Of a stretch of DNA of 64,000 nucleotides, positions 53,180 through 63,896 are shown in pieces. Each line of letters begins with the position of its first letter. Position 1 is the stretch's first letter. Origin of the DNA: CAVORB01 sp963698495 (GTDB lineage: Bacteria > Pseudomonadota > Gammaproteobacteria > Chromatiales > Chromatiaceae); NCBI GenBank assembly GCA_963698495.1, contig CAVORB010000030.1, forward strand, positions 32,435-96,434, given 5' to 3'. The notes beneath the pieces were generated by a model. That model was given only the letters and a program-made list of their open reading frames with translations, ran no database searches and had not been told where the DNA came from. Position numbers and translations under genes: made by a program.

Positions 53180-53816
53180 GTCTGTACTTAGCGCCTGTTC
53201 CACACAGCGCCGGTCCCGTGGTGCCCACGCAGAGTGCCAGCAAGCGGTTAGGGATCTGTTCTTCCCAGGAGCGACGGTTGAAGCCGTAGACAAACTGGTC
53301 GATGTATTCCTGCAAGCGGTGCGGGCGCACCGCGCCGTGGAACGTGCCAAGCAGAAAGCGCTTGAGGTTGGCGATGACGATGTGGACCCACGACGGCCAC
53401 TGGTCGGCCTCCTCGGGCGGCGTGATTCTGGGAATGTAGGTGGCCTGCACGGCCAACCCTGATGGCGACGGGAAGGCATCGGGCTGCAGACGGCGTGGGG
53501 CGAAGTCGATGATCTTCGAGAGCCGCAGCGCGGAGAGGCCGCCCCTGTCGGCGCTGACGAAGTACAGTGTCCAGAACCACTTGGTCAGCGGTGCGCCCGA
53601 GCCATGAAACACCGTAACCGAGGTGATCGATGTCTGGCGGTAGCAACGCGCACATTCGTAGCGATGCCGCGCCGCGTACAGCCAACCATGATCATGCCCG
53701 CAATGGGGACAGCGAAATCCCTCGGGCCAGCGTTGCGCGGCAATCGCGTCCAGGCACGCTTGCTCGGTGGCGAACCGCTGTTGCCAATCATAGAAACTCG
53801 TTGTGGGTGCTTGCAT
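53180..53816 (-). pseudogene. IS1595-family transposase with internal deletion
   Basis: From ATG 53816 the protein has the IS1595 N-terminal region: TSFYDWQQRFATEQACLDAI, a zinc ribbon (FRCPHCGHDHG...YECARCYRQTSITSVTVFHGS) and LTKWFWTLYFVSADRGGLSALRLSKII. It then jumps to the family's C-terminal part (WPSWVHIVIANLKRFLLGTFHGAV, EYIDQFVYGFNRRSWEEQIPNRLLALCV). The catalytic DDE core between them is missing, so the product cannot transpose. The reading frame is kept across the junction. I could not find clear terminal inverted repeats. Confidence 0.8.
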
Positions 53817-54212
53817 GGGAGGCTCCGTGGTCGCTCCTTTGCTCGCCTCCCAGTATTGAGCCGTCACGGGCTCAGAAACCGAGTCCGTGGAACAGGCACC
53901 ATGTGAAGATCCATGAACGCGGTTTCCCGGTTCCTTCATTTTCAGTCGCTTACGCGCCTGAAAATGCCGGGGCTCCTGCCCCGCACGGGAAGCGCTGAAT
54001 AAACCAGCGCTTCCCTGACGATTCAATCCTGTATGTCGATCGCGTCCCAATGTACTTTCGAGCATGGCCTGTTAGACTCTCCTCGAGGCCCGTCCGGCCG
54101 AATGTCGGACTGTCTCGGTACCGGAGAGCATCCCTCCCACTCCCGTGCAACGGACATCACTCCGACGCTTCTCTTTGCCGTAGCACATTAATATTGTTAA
54201 GGAAAAAACCAG
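53817..54212. other. Intergenic region with palindromic repeats
   Basis: No gene is seen. A hairpin GGGAAGCGCTG-AATAAAC-CAGCGCTTCCC (about 53987-54016) has the same AATAAA-type loop as the one near 45144. A GGGGCTCCTGCCCC hairpin (about 53969-53982) lies beside it. The remainder precedes the DUF1134-like gene. Confidence 0.55.
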
Positions 54213-54665
54213 ATGATGAAGAATGTTCGCAAAATGGCCGGCCACATCGCGCTGGCGACCACTCTGTTGATTGGTGGCCTGGCGCTGGCGGCTGATGCCA
54301 AGAAGCCGTCCGGGACGGTCGCGATCGACGAGACGCAGATCGCTTTCATTGTGGGCGGCAGTCTCGGCGGCGGTACGTTGACGTTCCAGGGCAAGGAATA
54401 CCCCTTCAAGGTCGGCGGCCTGACGGCGGGCGCCAATGTGGGTGTTTCGAAGATGAGCGCCGCCGGTGAGGTCTACGATCTGGATGAGATCTCAAAATTC
54501 CCCGGCACCTACACGAAGCTGGAAGCGAGCGTCACCCTGGGCGGTGGTATCGGCGGTTTGCATCTCAAGAACGAGAACGGTGTGATCATGCGCCTGGAGT
54601 CGCGGACCCAGGGCCTGCAGTTGAACGTGGGATCGGCCAGCGGTATCAAGGTCACGATGGAATAG
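54213..54665 (+). CDS. DUF1134/EipA-like exported protein
   Basis: The 150-residue protein has a signal peptide (HIALATTLLIGGLALAADA). A Gly-rich beta domain follows with IAFIVGGSLGGGTLTFQGKEYPFKVGGL, GEVYDLDEISKFPGTYTKLEA and NENGVIMRLESRTQGLQLNVGSASGIKVTME, matching the DUF1134/EipA-like pattern. Related proteins are periplasmic beta-barrel-like factors affecting envelope integrity; their exact role is open. An AAGGA lies 10-14 bases before the ATGATG pair at 54213. A strong terminator follows. Confidence 0.75.
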   Translation: MMKNVRKMAGHIALATTLLIGGLALAADAKKPSGTVAIDETQIAFIVGGSLGGGTLTFQGKEYPFKVGGLTAGANVGVSKMSAAGEVYDLDEISKFPGTYTKLEASVTLGGGIGGLHLKNENGVIMRLESRTQGLQLNVGSASGIKVTME

Positions 54666-54711
54666 AGATTTCCGACGATTGGCCCAAGCCAACCCGATTA
54701 AGTGAAGTTAA

Positions 54712-54737
54712 GGGCCCCCTGCGGGGCCTTCTTTTTT
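54712..54737 (+). terminator. Terminator after the DUF1134-like gene
   Basis: GGCCCC/GGGGCC hairpin with a short loop followed by TTCTTTTTT, 47 bases past the stop codon. Confidence 0.85.
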
Positions 54738-54975
54738 CTGAGACGGAAAACCTCCCAACCAAAAGCTCAGGGTCACAGCTCAGCTCAGATCTTGCGATAC
54801 GCAATTTCCGGGCGTTGTATCTCGCGTTTCCGATCGGTCTTATCGGCGCGATTGGCAGGCGCAGGACGTAGAACTCGAAGGACATCCGGGTTCGCGGAGG
54901 TGGATTTCCTGATCGACGGAACCATAGCCGACAAGAGCAAAGGCAATTCGGCGAGCCGTATTGACCCACCTGCTG

Positions 54976-57066
54976 TCATTGCCCCCCGCTGACGCCAGTG
55001 AGCCTGAGCTGTTCCGCCAATGCCGTATCATCGTCGCCGATCTGCGGTTCCGCCAGGAGCCAGACCCGCATCTCGGTGCCTTGGCCGGGTGAGGACTCCA
55101 GCGTGATGTTGCCGCCGTAACGGCGCACGAGCCCGTAGCTGATCGAGAGGCCGAGCCCGGTTCCCTCCCCTTCCGGCTTGGTGCTGAAGAAGGGGTTGAA
55201 GACCTTCTCTGCAAGCGCCAGCGGGATGCCGGGCCCGGTATCGCGGACGCTCGCCATCACCCCCTTGTCCTCCCAGTCGCGGCTGCGTACCACGATGGAT
55301 CCTCCGCTCGGCTCCTGGGCGTGGACGGCGTTGACCAGCAGATTCACCATCACCTGCTGCAGGTCCTGGCGGCCGATGCGAACCGGGCGTGTCGCGGCGA
55401 GGTCGAGCCGCACCTCAATCTCCGCCTTGCGGGTGAGATGGCTCACCAGCTTGACGGTGTCGCGCAGCACCTCGTTCACGTCCAGGGCATCGGCCCAGCC
55501 GGCGTAATCGCTCGGGCGGGCGTACCGCAGCAGACCGTCGATGATGTCCTTGACCCGATAGACCTGCTCGACGATGAGGTCGATCTCCTGACGCACCGGT
55601 TCGGCGTCGTGGCCCAGCTCCTGCACCAGCACATCCAGGTTGCCCAGGATCACCGCCATCGGGTTGTTGATCTCGTGGGCCATGCCAGCGGTGAGCTCCC
55701 CCAGGGCGGCCAGCTTCTCCGCCGCCACCAGCTGGCGCCGGGTCGCGCGCAGCAGGCGGACGGTGCGCTCCAGCTCCGCGTTGCGGCTTCGCAGCTCGGC
55801 GGTCCGCTCCTCAACCTTGCGCTCCAGGGAGTCCGCCGCGTCCCTGATCTGCCGGCTGCGCGCCCTGAGAAGGTCGAGCATGGCGTCGAAGCCGCGCGCC
55901 AGTTCGCCGATCTCATCCTGGGATTTCACCGGCCCGATGCGCCGGTGCTCCCCCGCGAGGGTTGCCTGCACCACGGCGCTCATGGCCTCGAGCGGCCGGA
56001 AGATGGACTTGGCCCCCGCCACCGCGAGGATCGCCGTGACCGCAGCCAGGGCGACGAACAGCAGGACCAGCGTCGCCATCGCCTTGGCCAGCTCCCGGCG
56101 GAAGGGAGACTCGAGGAAACCGGCGTGGAGCATGCCCACGCGGGCGCCGTCCGCGTCGCGGATCGGCTCGTAGGCGGAGATGTACCAGTCGTTGACGACG
56201 AAGGCACGGTCGATCCAGGTCTCCCCCCGGCCGAGCACCTGCTCGCGGACCTCCCGCGACACGCGCGTGCCCAACGCGCGCTCCCCCGGCGATAGCGGCA
56301 CGTTGGTGCTGATGCGCACGTCGTCCAGCAGCACGGTCACCGAGCCGATGCTGCCCTCGGGCAGGCTACCGGGCCCGTAGACCAGATCGCGGATGGAGTC
56401 CACGAAGCGGAAGTTTCCGTTGAGGATCAGGCCACCATCGAGCACGGCGCGGACATTCTCGTTGGCGTCCCGCACCGGGTAGACGGCGCGAATGACCATG
56501 GCCCGATTTTCCGCCGCACGCTGGGTGGGCACCGCCCGCTTGGTCGGGACCAGGCGCAGCCGCAGCTGCTCGGCCAGGGCGGGATCCTCGCGCTCCAGGT
56601 CGGCGGCGGAGAAGATCTCGATGCCGACCGTGGGCTCACCGAGCAGGGCGCGCGCCACCAGATCGGAGGCCCGGCTGCCGCCGTCGTCGCCGCGGAGCAT
56701 CCAGCGCCCCTGGCGGTCGGACAGGTGCAGGAACGAAAAGCCGGTGCGCCTGGCCACCCGCTTGAGCTCGCGTTTCAGGGCAAGGGTATCGCCGCGCTCG
56801 AAGTCGGTTCGGAAGCGGTAGGACTCGGCGAGGCGGGCGAGGGTGTCGAGATAGTCTCGCTGGGCGCGCTCGAATACGTCGTGGGCGACGGAGAGGTCGG
56901 TACTGACCTTGATGAAGAGCTGATCGTAACCGAAGCGCCCGCCCCAGTAGGCGGCGAGCGCGAGCGCGACCGGCAAAGCGAGCACGATGGGCAGGAGCAC
57001 CAGCACCAGTAGCTTGTAGCGCACGGTGCGGCGGACGGCGTCGCGGACCCGTCGCCAGGTCGTCAT
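54976..57066 (-). CDS. NtrB-type sensor histidine kinase with periplasmic Cache-like domain
   Basis: The 696-residue kinase has a transmembrane helix (residues 18-41), a roughly 300-residue periplasmic sensor (TGFSFLHLSDRQGRWML, VIRAVYPVRDANENVRAVLDGGLIL, WYISAYEPIRDADGARVGMLHAGF; a double-Cache-like pattern) and a second helix (ATLVLLFVALAAVTAILAVAG). A HAMP domain, a coiled coil (LERKVEERTAELRSRNAELERTVRLL) and a kinase core follow: GMAHEINNPMAVILGNLDVL, NLLVNAVHAQEPSGG, DTGPGIP, GTGLGLSIS. It is encoded after its cognate NtrC-type regulator, 115 bases apart. The ligand is unknown. The nearby sigma54-like fdh promoter makes formate metabolism a possible target. Confidence 0.9.
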   Translation of the reverse strand: MTTWRRVRDAVRRTVRYKLLVLVLLPIVLALPVALALAAYWGGRFGYDQLFIKVSTDLSVAHDVFERAQRDYLDTLARLAESYRFRTDFERGDTLALKRELKRVARRTGFSFLHLSDRQGRWMLRGDDGGSRASDLVARALLGEPTVGIEIFSAADLEREDPALAEQLRLRLVPTKRAVPTQRAAENRAMVIRAVYPVRDANENVRAVLDGGLILNGNFRFVDSIRDLVYGPGSLPEGSIGSVTVLLDDVRISTNVPLSPGERALGTRVSREVREQVLGRGETWIDRAFVVNDWYISAYEPIRDADGARVGMLHAGFLESPFRRELAKAMATLVLLFVALAAVTAILAVAGAKSIFRPLEAMSAVVQATLAGEHRRIGPVKSQDEIGELARGFDAMLDLLRARSRQIRDAADSLERKVEERTAELRSRNAELERTVRLLRATRRQLVAAEKLAALGELTAGMAHEINNPMAVILGNLDVLVQELGHDAEPVRQEIDLIVEQVYRVKDIIDGLLRYARPSDYAGWADALDVNEVLRDTVKLVSHLTRKAEIEVRLDLAATRPVRIGRQDLQQVMVNLLVNAVHAQEPSGGSIVVRSRDWEDKGVMASVRDTGPGIPLALAEKVFNPFFSTKPEGEGTGLGLSISYGLVRRYGGNITLESSPGQGTEMRVWLLAEPQIGDDDTALAEQLRLTGVSGGQ

Positions 57067-57181
57067 GACCCCGGCTCGCCCCCGACCGTCGCCCTCCAGA
57101 GATCCCGCCCGCTGCGCGGCGCCACGGCAGGGGGTGAGACCTCGCAGCGAGGCATCTCGCGCCCCGGTTCGCCGGCCCGGA

Positions 57182-58603
<1,422 letters not shown>

Positions 58604-58787
58604 GTCGTAACCTCCAAATCCTCAGTGGTTCGGCCCGGCGTCTGCCCCTTTCGTGAGCGGAGTCCACGGCGGATGCCGCGCCTCCGGCGCCGGTGCCTTT
58701 CGTTTCCCCGCTCGGGCACGAGGACCCTTGCGACTTTTTGTCTACATCAGACCGCCCGCTGGGTCAAATGACTCCGCAGCCCCGGCC

Positions 58788-59434
58788 TCAGCCGACCCTG
58801 AAGGCCAGCAGCAGACCATCGCGGATCGGCACAATGGAGCTGATCCAGCGCCTGCTGCCGGTGACCAGCCGGGTGAGCTCGCGCACGCCCTCGGTCGCGG
58901 CGTCCCGCTCGCCAGGGTCCAGGACGCGGTTGCCCCACAGCAGGTTGTCGACGATCAGGGTCCCGCCCGGACGCAGCCTCTCCTCGATCACCGGCAACGA
59001 CGCCGGGTAGCCCTCCTTGTCGATGTCGCTGAAGATCAGGTCGAAGTGCTCCTCGCGCTCGCGCAGGGTCGTCGACCGCCTCGCTGACGTGAAAGCGCAC
59101 CAGGTCCGCCAGCCCCAGCGCCCGGAGGTGTCGCTCGCGCCTGGTCGGAAAGGGCCTGGTCCCACACCGTGTGGTGCACCTCGCCGCCCCCGTTTTCCCG
59201 CACCGCGCGGGCGAACCAGGCGGTGGAATAGCCGTAGCCGGAGCCGAGCTCGAACACACGCTGCGCGCCGGTCATGCGCGCGACCTGGTAGCACAGGTGT
59301 CCGCAGGCAGGCCCGATGATGGGGAAGCCGTGCTCGCGGGCATGCTCTTCCATCGCCAGGAGCTCCGGGTCTCGCTCGGGGACGAGCCCGTCCAGGTAGC
59401 TTTGCAGGCGCGGCGCAACGGCATCGGCGGGCAT
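58788..59434 (-). pseudogene. Class I SAM O-methyltransferase (two frameshifts)
   Basis: Three frames make one protein of about 215 residues. The first is RLQSYLDGLVPERDPELLAMEEHAREHGFPIIGP and VFELGSGYGYSTAWFARAV (SAM motif I). The second, after a shift near 59130, is RHLRALGLADLVRFHVSEAV. The third, after a shift near 59065, is HFDLIFSDIDKEGYPASLPVIEERLRPGGTLIVDNLLWGNRVLDP and SSIVPIRDGLLLAFRVG. The order matches caffeoyl-CoA/catechol-type O-methyltransferases, including the DxDK metal region. All domains are present, so indel errors are likely. It is convergent with no gene and divergent from the HAD-like gene. Confidence 0.8.
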
Positions 59435-59507
59435 GGCGGCATGACTCGGTCGTGATGTGCGTACTTTAGAATGGTCGATTCAGGCTCGAATTGCGAGGGA
59501 CCCCGCC

Positions 59508-60479
59508 GTGCGGAACCATCGGTATGCGCTGCTGATCCTGCTTGTCGCCGTGCTGTCGCCGCTGGCGGCGCTCCAGGCCAGATCGGACTGCCCCGTCGAT
59601 CTGCGCTGCACGGACGATGCCCGTGTCGCCCACGCGGAGGCCATCTCGCTCGCGGACCGCGAGGGCGCGGACGACGTGCTCGTGGTCGTCGACATCGACG
59701 ATACCCTGCTGACGATGGACCAGGAGCTCGGCAGTCATGCGTGGTTCGCCTGGCAGCATGAGCTGCTTCACCGGGACCCGGCCAGTCACGCCCTGGTCGC
59801 CAGGGACTTCGGCGGCCTGCTCGCCGCCCAGGATCTGCTCTACACCCTGAGCCGGATGCACCCGACGCAACCGGATCTGCCGGCCATGGTCGAGGATCTT
59901 CAGAACCGCGGCATACGGCTCATCGCCCTGACCTCCCGTGGTCACGACCTGCGCGACGCCACCCGCCGGGAACTGCTGCGCAACGGCTACGACCTGGGGC
60001 GCAATGCCATTGCGCCCCGGCCCGGCTTCGTCGGCGACGACCCCTACCTCCCGTACCAGCCCGGCAACCTCGCCGCGAGCGGCCTGACGGGCGAGGACGC
60101 CGCCCGCTTCGGGCTCGGCAGCCCGCGGCCGGTCAGCTACCGCAACGGGATCTACCTGACCGCGGGGCAGCACAAGGGGGCCATGCTGCGGAGCCTGCTG
60201 GCCCGGACCGGGCGCGACTTCCGCGCCATCGTCTTTCTCGACGATTCGGAGGAGAAGGTCAGGGACATGATCGAGGCCTTTCCGCCCGCCTCGGGACCCG
60301 AGCTGCAAGCCCTCGTCTACACCCGCGCGGCACCACTCGCGGCAGCCTTCTCGTCGGCAACGGCGAGGGCGGCGGCGGTCTCTGCTTGGAACCGGCTGGC
60401 GGCCACCCTTGTGGAGGTATTCCCCTCCCGCCGGGGCCTCGTCCCCTCCCTCACTGGCGCGAATCCGGGTGAGCCCTGA
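59508..60479 (+). CDS. Exported DUF2608/HAD-like protein
   Basis: The 323-residue protein is read from GTG 59508 (GAGGGA nine bases upstream), which puts a signal peptide first (ALLILLVAVLSPLAALQA). The domain matches DUF2608: VVVDIDDTLLTMDQELGSHAWFAWQHELL (HAD motif I DxDxT), LIALTSRGHDLRDATRRELLRNG (motif II) and FRAIVFLDDSEEKVRDMIEAF (motif IV). Members are putative periplasmic or secreted HAD phosphatases; the substrate is unknown. The final ~45 residues are less conserved. Confidence 0.82.
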   Translation: MRNHRYALLILLVAVLSPLAALQARSDCPVDLRCTDDARVAHAEAISLADREGADDVLVVVDIDDTLLTMDQELGSHAWFAWQHELLHRDPASHALVARDFGGLLAAQDLLYTLSRMHPTQPDLPAMVEDLQNRGIRLIALTSRGHDLRDATRRELLRNGYDLGRNAIAPRPGFVGDDPYLPYQPGNLAASGLTGEDAARFGLGSPRPVSYRNGIYLTAGQHKGAMLRSLLARTGRDFRAIVFLDDSEEKVRDMIEAFPPASGPELQALVYTRAAPLAAAFSSATARAAAVSAWNRLAATLVEVFPSRRGLVPSLTGANPGEP

Positions 60480-60529
60480 ATGGCGAAGGATGCCTAGCGA
60501 ACGTCGGAGAAGAAGCGCCGTCGCCTAAG

Positions 60530-60845
60530 AAGACGTCTTCCAGGACGGCTTCTTCCGGAAAGCCGCCCAACCGCTCGAACAGGGAACGGCGCACGAACGG
60601 GGCCTGGTCGCTGTACATGACGCGCGTCACGCGGAGACGGCGCCCCGGTTCATCTGCGACGCCCGCCCGTTGGGCGCATCCGAAACGCGAACCAGCGGAA
60701 ATCCGGCCATGACCTCCCTGGTGACGTCGGTACTCCCGCCGTCCACCCCGAGGACCTCGTACTCGCCTTCCTGCAGAAACAGATGCTCCAGGGTCCGCGG
60801 GAGGGCCTTCGCCTCGTTGTAGACGGGGATGATGACCGAGATCAC
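60530..60845 (-). pseudogene. Family 2 glycosyltransferase remnant with internal deletion
   Basis: From GTG 60845 the minus strand encodes a GT2 N-terminus (ISVIIPVYNEAKALPRTLEHLFLQ, VLGVDGGSTDVTREVMAGFPLVRVSDAPNGRASQMNRGA) and then a stop at about 60630. Immediately beyond, in another frame, comes the family's C-terminal segment (MYSDQAPFVRRSLFERLGGFPEEAVLEDVFLGD). The roughly 40 residues that normally join them (after RASQMNRGA) are missing, so the gene is broken by deletion. In related genomes this enzyme (TIGR04283 type) acts on polyprenyl or lipid acceptors; here no activity is expected. Confidence 0.7.
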
Positions 60846-60855
60846 GGCTCGCCCC

Positions 60856-61125
60856 TTAGTCGCCCTCCCCGGCTGGGCGCGCGGGAAGGATGTTGGCATC
60901 GAGATCGTAGCGCTTGAGCTCGAAAGGGGTACCCTCCGGCGGCGGCCTGTCCGTAACCTGCCACGCGCCGCTCGCGTCGCGCCATTGATAGACGGGCTTG
61001 CTCGACGAGAGCGGGCTCTCCAGCGGCACCCGGGCGAGCCAGGGCCGCAGCACCTCCGGGTAAAGATGCCAAAGCAGCGCCAAGGCGATCACAAGCGCCA
61101 CGATCACGATCAGGGTCTTCTTCAT
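60856..61125 (-). CDS. Small membrane-anchored DUF4124-like protein
   Basis: The 89-residue protein has an N-terminal membrane anchor (TLIVIVALVIALALLWHLYP), then a short linker, then a DUF4124-like segment (SKPVYQWRDASGAWQVTDRPPPEGTPFELKRYDLDANILP), in which VYQWRDASG..VTDRPP is the family signature. The family is envelope-located and of unknown function. It lies 10 bases upstream of the glycosyltransferase remnant on the same strand. Confidence 0.75.
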   Translation of the reverse strand: MKKTLIVIVALVIALALLWHLYPEVLRPWLARVPLESPLSSSKPVYQWRDASGAWQVTDRPPPEGTPFELKRYDLDANILPARPAGEGD

Positions 61126-61309
61126 CAGTCGGTCTCCGCGTCTTCACCCGGCAAGCCAACCCGCGGGCGCGTGCTTCTGGCCAGTTCGGGAATTTCCGCT
61201 AGGCTAGGACAGGAACACCCGGTCCGCCACCACTGGTCCCCCATCCGGGACGAATCGCGGCGTCACGACCGAACCCCAGTGGGGTACAAGCAACGCAGGG
61301 AGAAAGGCC

Positions 61310-62371
61310 ATGGGCTCGATTCGACTCGGCACCTGGAACATCGAGTGGATGAACGACCTGTTCGAGACCGACGGCGGGCAGGCCGTCTTCAAGAGCGACA
61401 CCAGAACGGTGCGCGGTCCGCGCAGCGGCAACACCGTGCGGCAGAGGGTCGACGACCTCGCCGGTGTGATCGACTTGCTCGCACTCGACGCGATCGTCAT
61501 CGTCGAGGGACCCAACCGCGTCGAGGAGCTGCAGCACTTCTTCGACAACGCCCCCCTGCAGGGAAGCTGGACCTGCGCCCTGCAGCGCTCGCCCCGACAG
61601 TCGCAGTGCGTGGGCATCGCGGTGCGCACGGACACCGGGTTGTGGTCGAACGAGCCGATCCTCCAGATCGACGCCCTCGATACCGCGAGCGGCGCGATCA
61701 AACGCGCGAGCGACCCGTTCGACTACGACAGCGACGACGACGGTTTGCTGGAAAAGCACAAGTTCGAGCGGCGACCGCTCTACGCCGAGCTGAGGATGGC
61801 CGACGGCGGACGCTTTCGCATCGTCGGCCTGCATCTCAAGAGCAAGGGCATCTTCACCGCCCTCGAGTGGAGCAAGTGGTGGCGCCAGGCCGGCGCCAAC
61901 CGGATGAGACTATTGGCGCAATGCCGCCGATTCCGCGAGCACTTCCTCGAGCCCTACCTGAGCGACCCCGCCACCCAAGGCCTGCCGCTGGTGGTCTGCG
62001 GGGACATCAACGACGGCCCCGGCTTCGACACCAGCGAGGCCAGGCTGGACGCCAGCGGCATCGAGACCCTGATGGGCGACGTCTGGCGGCCCGACCTCGC
62101 CCTCGGCAACGCCCTATTCGACAGCCTGTCGGAGAAGGACCGCTCGGAGCGCGACTTCCGCGACCTCGCGACGACCCGCTTCAAGGACCCGATCTTCGAC
62201 GGGGCCTATCACAACGTCTGGATCGACCACATCCTCTACACCCGCAATGCCGCTCCCGGCTGGCTGCGCGACGCTGCGGTCCACCGCAACCTGCCCGACG
62301 GGCGAGCCATCTGGCGCGCGTTCCCCGCCGCGTCGGACCACTACCCGGTGTCGGTGACGGTGACGCTTTGA
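61310..62371 (+). CDS. Endonuclease/exonuclease/phosphatase family protein
   Basis: The 353-residue protein has the EEP fold pattern: IRLGTWNIEWMNDLF at the N-terminus, IVIVEGPNRVEELQHFF (metal-binding Glu), FRIVGLHLKSKGIFTALEW, LPLVVCGDINDGPGFD (GDxND motif) and a final ASDHYPVSVTVTL (SDH motif). The motifs predict a Mg-dependent phosphodiesterase acting on nucleic acid or lipid phosphate. No signal peptide is seen. Unknown substrate; neighbours give no clue. Confidence 0.88.
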   Translation: MGSIRLGTWNIEWMNDLFETDGGQAVFKSDTRTVRGPRSGNTVRQRVDDLAGVIDLLALDAIVIVEGPNRVEELQHFFDNAPLQGSWTCALQRSPRQSQCVGIAVRTDTGLWSNEPILQIDALDTASGAIKRASDPFDYDSDDDGLLEKHKFERRPLYAELRMADGGRFRIVGLHLKSKGIFTALEWSKWWRQAGANRMRLLAQCRRFREHFLEPYLSDPATQGLPLVVCGDINDGPGFDTSEARLDASGIETLMGDVWRPDLALGNALFDSLSEKDRSERDFRDLATTRFKDPIFDGAYHNVWIDHILYTRNAAPGWLRDAAVHRNLPDGRAIWRAFPAASDHYPVSVTVTL

Positions 62372-62400
62372 CCCCGCGGCAGCAGACCATGGCCCCGGTA

Positions 62401-62510
62401 GGGCGCAATAGGGCGCGCCCACAAGTCCCGATGAGAGTCAGCTCTCCCCGCGCCCGTATTGCGCCGAATGGAGGGGATACATACGGCGCAATACGCCTTG
62501 CTATTGCGCC
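62401..62510. repeat. GCGCAATA palindromic repeats
   Basis: GGCGCAATA (62402-62410) pairs with TATTGCGCC (62457-62465), and a second unit GGCGCAATA-N8-TATTGCGCC (62485-62510) forms a tight hairpin. Tandem units of this kind are typical of intergenic REP-like elements. Confidence 0.7.
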
Positions 62511-62524
62511 GCGCTGAGAACCAG

Positions 62525-62735
62525 CTATTTCCTGACCAGCGTGATTTCCTTGTCCTTGTCCCGAATTCCCTTCAAGGTCTTGTCATCCACGCGCTTGAGT
62601 CTCACTTCGCTATCAGGGCACCCCTGTAACACTGTGGAAAACCGGACCACGAAGATCAGCTTGTCCGCTGTCGCAGTCTTGACGACGATAGGGGCCTTTC
62701 GCCCCACAGAAATGGACCCCGATACTTGGACAGTG
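62525..62735 (-). pseudogene. Gene fragment next to the IS3 element
   Basis: The minus strand encodes about 60 residues (APIVVKTATADKLIFVVRF, VLQGCPDSEVRLKRVDDKTLKGI, ITLVRK) ending at a stop at 62525. It looks like the C-terminal end of a small beta-rich protein. The upstream part is missing where the insertion sequence begins near 62739, so the gene was probably cut by the insertion. I recognise no family. Confidence 0.5.
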
Positions 62736-62760
62736 CCTTAAGTGAAATCTTCCTTGGGTT

Positions 62761-63609
62761 TCAGGCTGCCAAATCGGCGGCTGGCCTGGTCGAAGTACAC
62801 CGCATCCGGGGTGCGTCGGTCCAGTGCGCTGTGACGGCGCCTGGTGTTGTAGAACGTCGAAGTACCGGGTCAGCCCTGCCCGCAGCTCGGTTGGCGTTTC
62901 GTAGGCACGCAGGTACACGTCCTCGTACTTGACGCTGCGCCACAGCCGCTCGACGAACACGTTGTCCACCCAGCGGCCCTTGCCGTCCATGCTGATCTCG
63001 ATGCCATGGTCCTTGAGCACGCCGGTGAACGCCTCGGAGGTGAACTGGGACACCTTGGTCGGTGTTGAAGATTTGCGGCGTCCCGAAGCGCCGTAGGGCC
63101 TCTTGCAGGGCCTCGATACAGAAGTCCGTGTCCAGGGTGTTGGACACGCGCCAGGAGAGCACCCGACGCGAATGCCAGTCCATGATGGCCACCAGGTACA
63201 TGAACCCCTTGGCCATCGGAATGTAGCAGATGTCCGTTGCCCAGACTTGGTTCGCACGCTCGATGACCAGGTCCCGGAGCAGGTAGGGGTAGATCTTGTG
63301 CCCCGTGCCCGGCTGGCTCGTTCGGCGCCGCGGATACAGGGCCTGCAAGCCCATCTGACGCATCAGACGCTGAACCCGCTTGCGGTTGACGTTGTGGCCG
63401 CGTTCCTGCAGCTCGTCGCGGATGCGTCGACTGCCGTAGAACGGATACTGCAAGTGGATCTCGTCGATGAGCCGCATGAGGGCCAGATCCTCCTCATCGA
63501 GCGCTTCGGGACGGTAGTACGCGCTCGAGCGTGCCACAGCGAGCAGCTCGCAGCGCCGCGTCTTGGGCAACGCGTGCTTTGCGTGAATCTGTGCTCGGCG
63601 CTCGCTCAT
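62761..63609 (-). pseudogene. IS3-family transposase OrfB (two frameshifts)
   Basis: The product contains an HTH_21-type N-terminal region (LIDEIHLQYPFYGSRRIRDELQERGHNVNRKRVQRLMRQMGL) and an rve integrase core: first Asp in WATDICYIPMAKGFMYLVAIMDWHSRRVLSW, second Asp in IFNTDQG..SQFTSEAF, Glu in DNVFVERLWRSVKYEDVYL. The frame shifts at about 63060, between NTDQG and SQFTSE, and again near 62855 before the C-terminal end. The two changes compensate, and no conserved residue is lost. It starts with a 4-base overlap with orfA, as needed for programmed -1 frameshift fusion in this family. Confidence 0.85.
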
Positions 63610-63896
63610 CGGTCGCGCCCCAGCACTTTGGACAAAAAATCGTTCTCCATCGCCAGCTGACCGATCTTGGCGTGGAGCTTCTCTACCTCCTGTTGGTTGT
63701 GCTGGGCCTCAACCGCGTTACCGCCGAACACATCCTCGGCGCCTTCGACCAGGCGCTTCTTCCAGTCCTGGATCTGATTGGGGTGAACGTCGAACTGCTC
63801 GGCCAGCTCAGCCAGGGTGCGCTCGCCCTTTACGGCCGCCAGAGCTACCTTCGCCTTGAAGGCCGATGAATGATTACGTCGCTTTCTTCGCGTCAT
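63606..63896 (-). CDS. IS3-family transposase OrfA
   Basis: The 96-residue DNA-binding protein has the HTH_Tnp_1 pattern (SSAFKAKVALAAVKGERTLAELAEQFDVHPNQIQDWKKRLVEGA) followed by a leucine-zipper-like helix (QQEVEKLHAKIGQLAMENDFLSKVL). The start at 63896 is the first that gives the basic MTRRKRRNHSS beginning. Confidence 0.9.
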   Translation of the reverse strand: MTRRKRRNHSSAFKAKVALAAVKGERTLAELAEQFDVHPNQIQDWKKRLVEGAEDVFGGNAVEAQHNQQEVEKLHAKIGQLAMENDFLSKVLGRDR

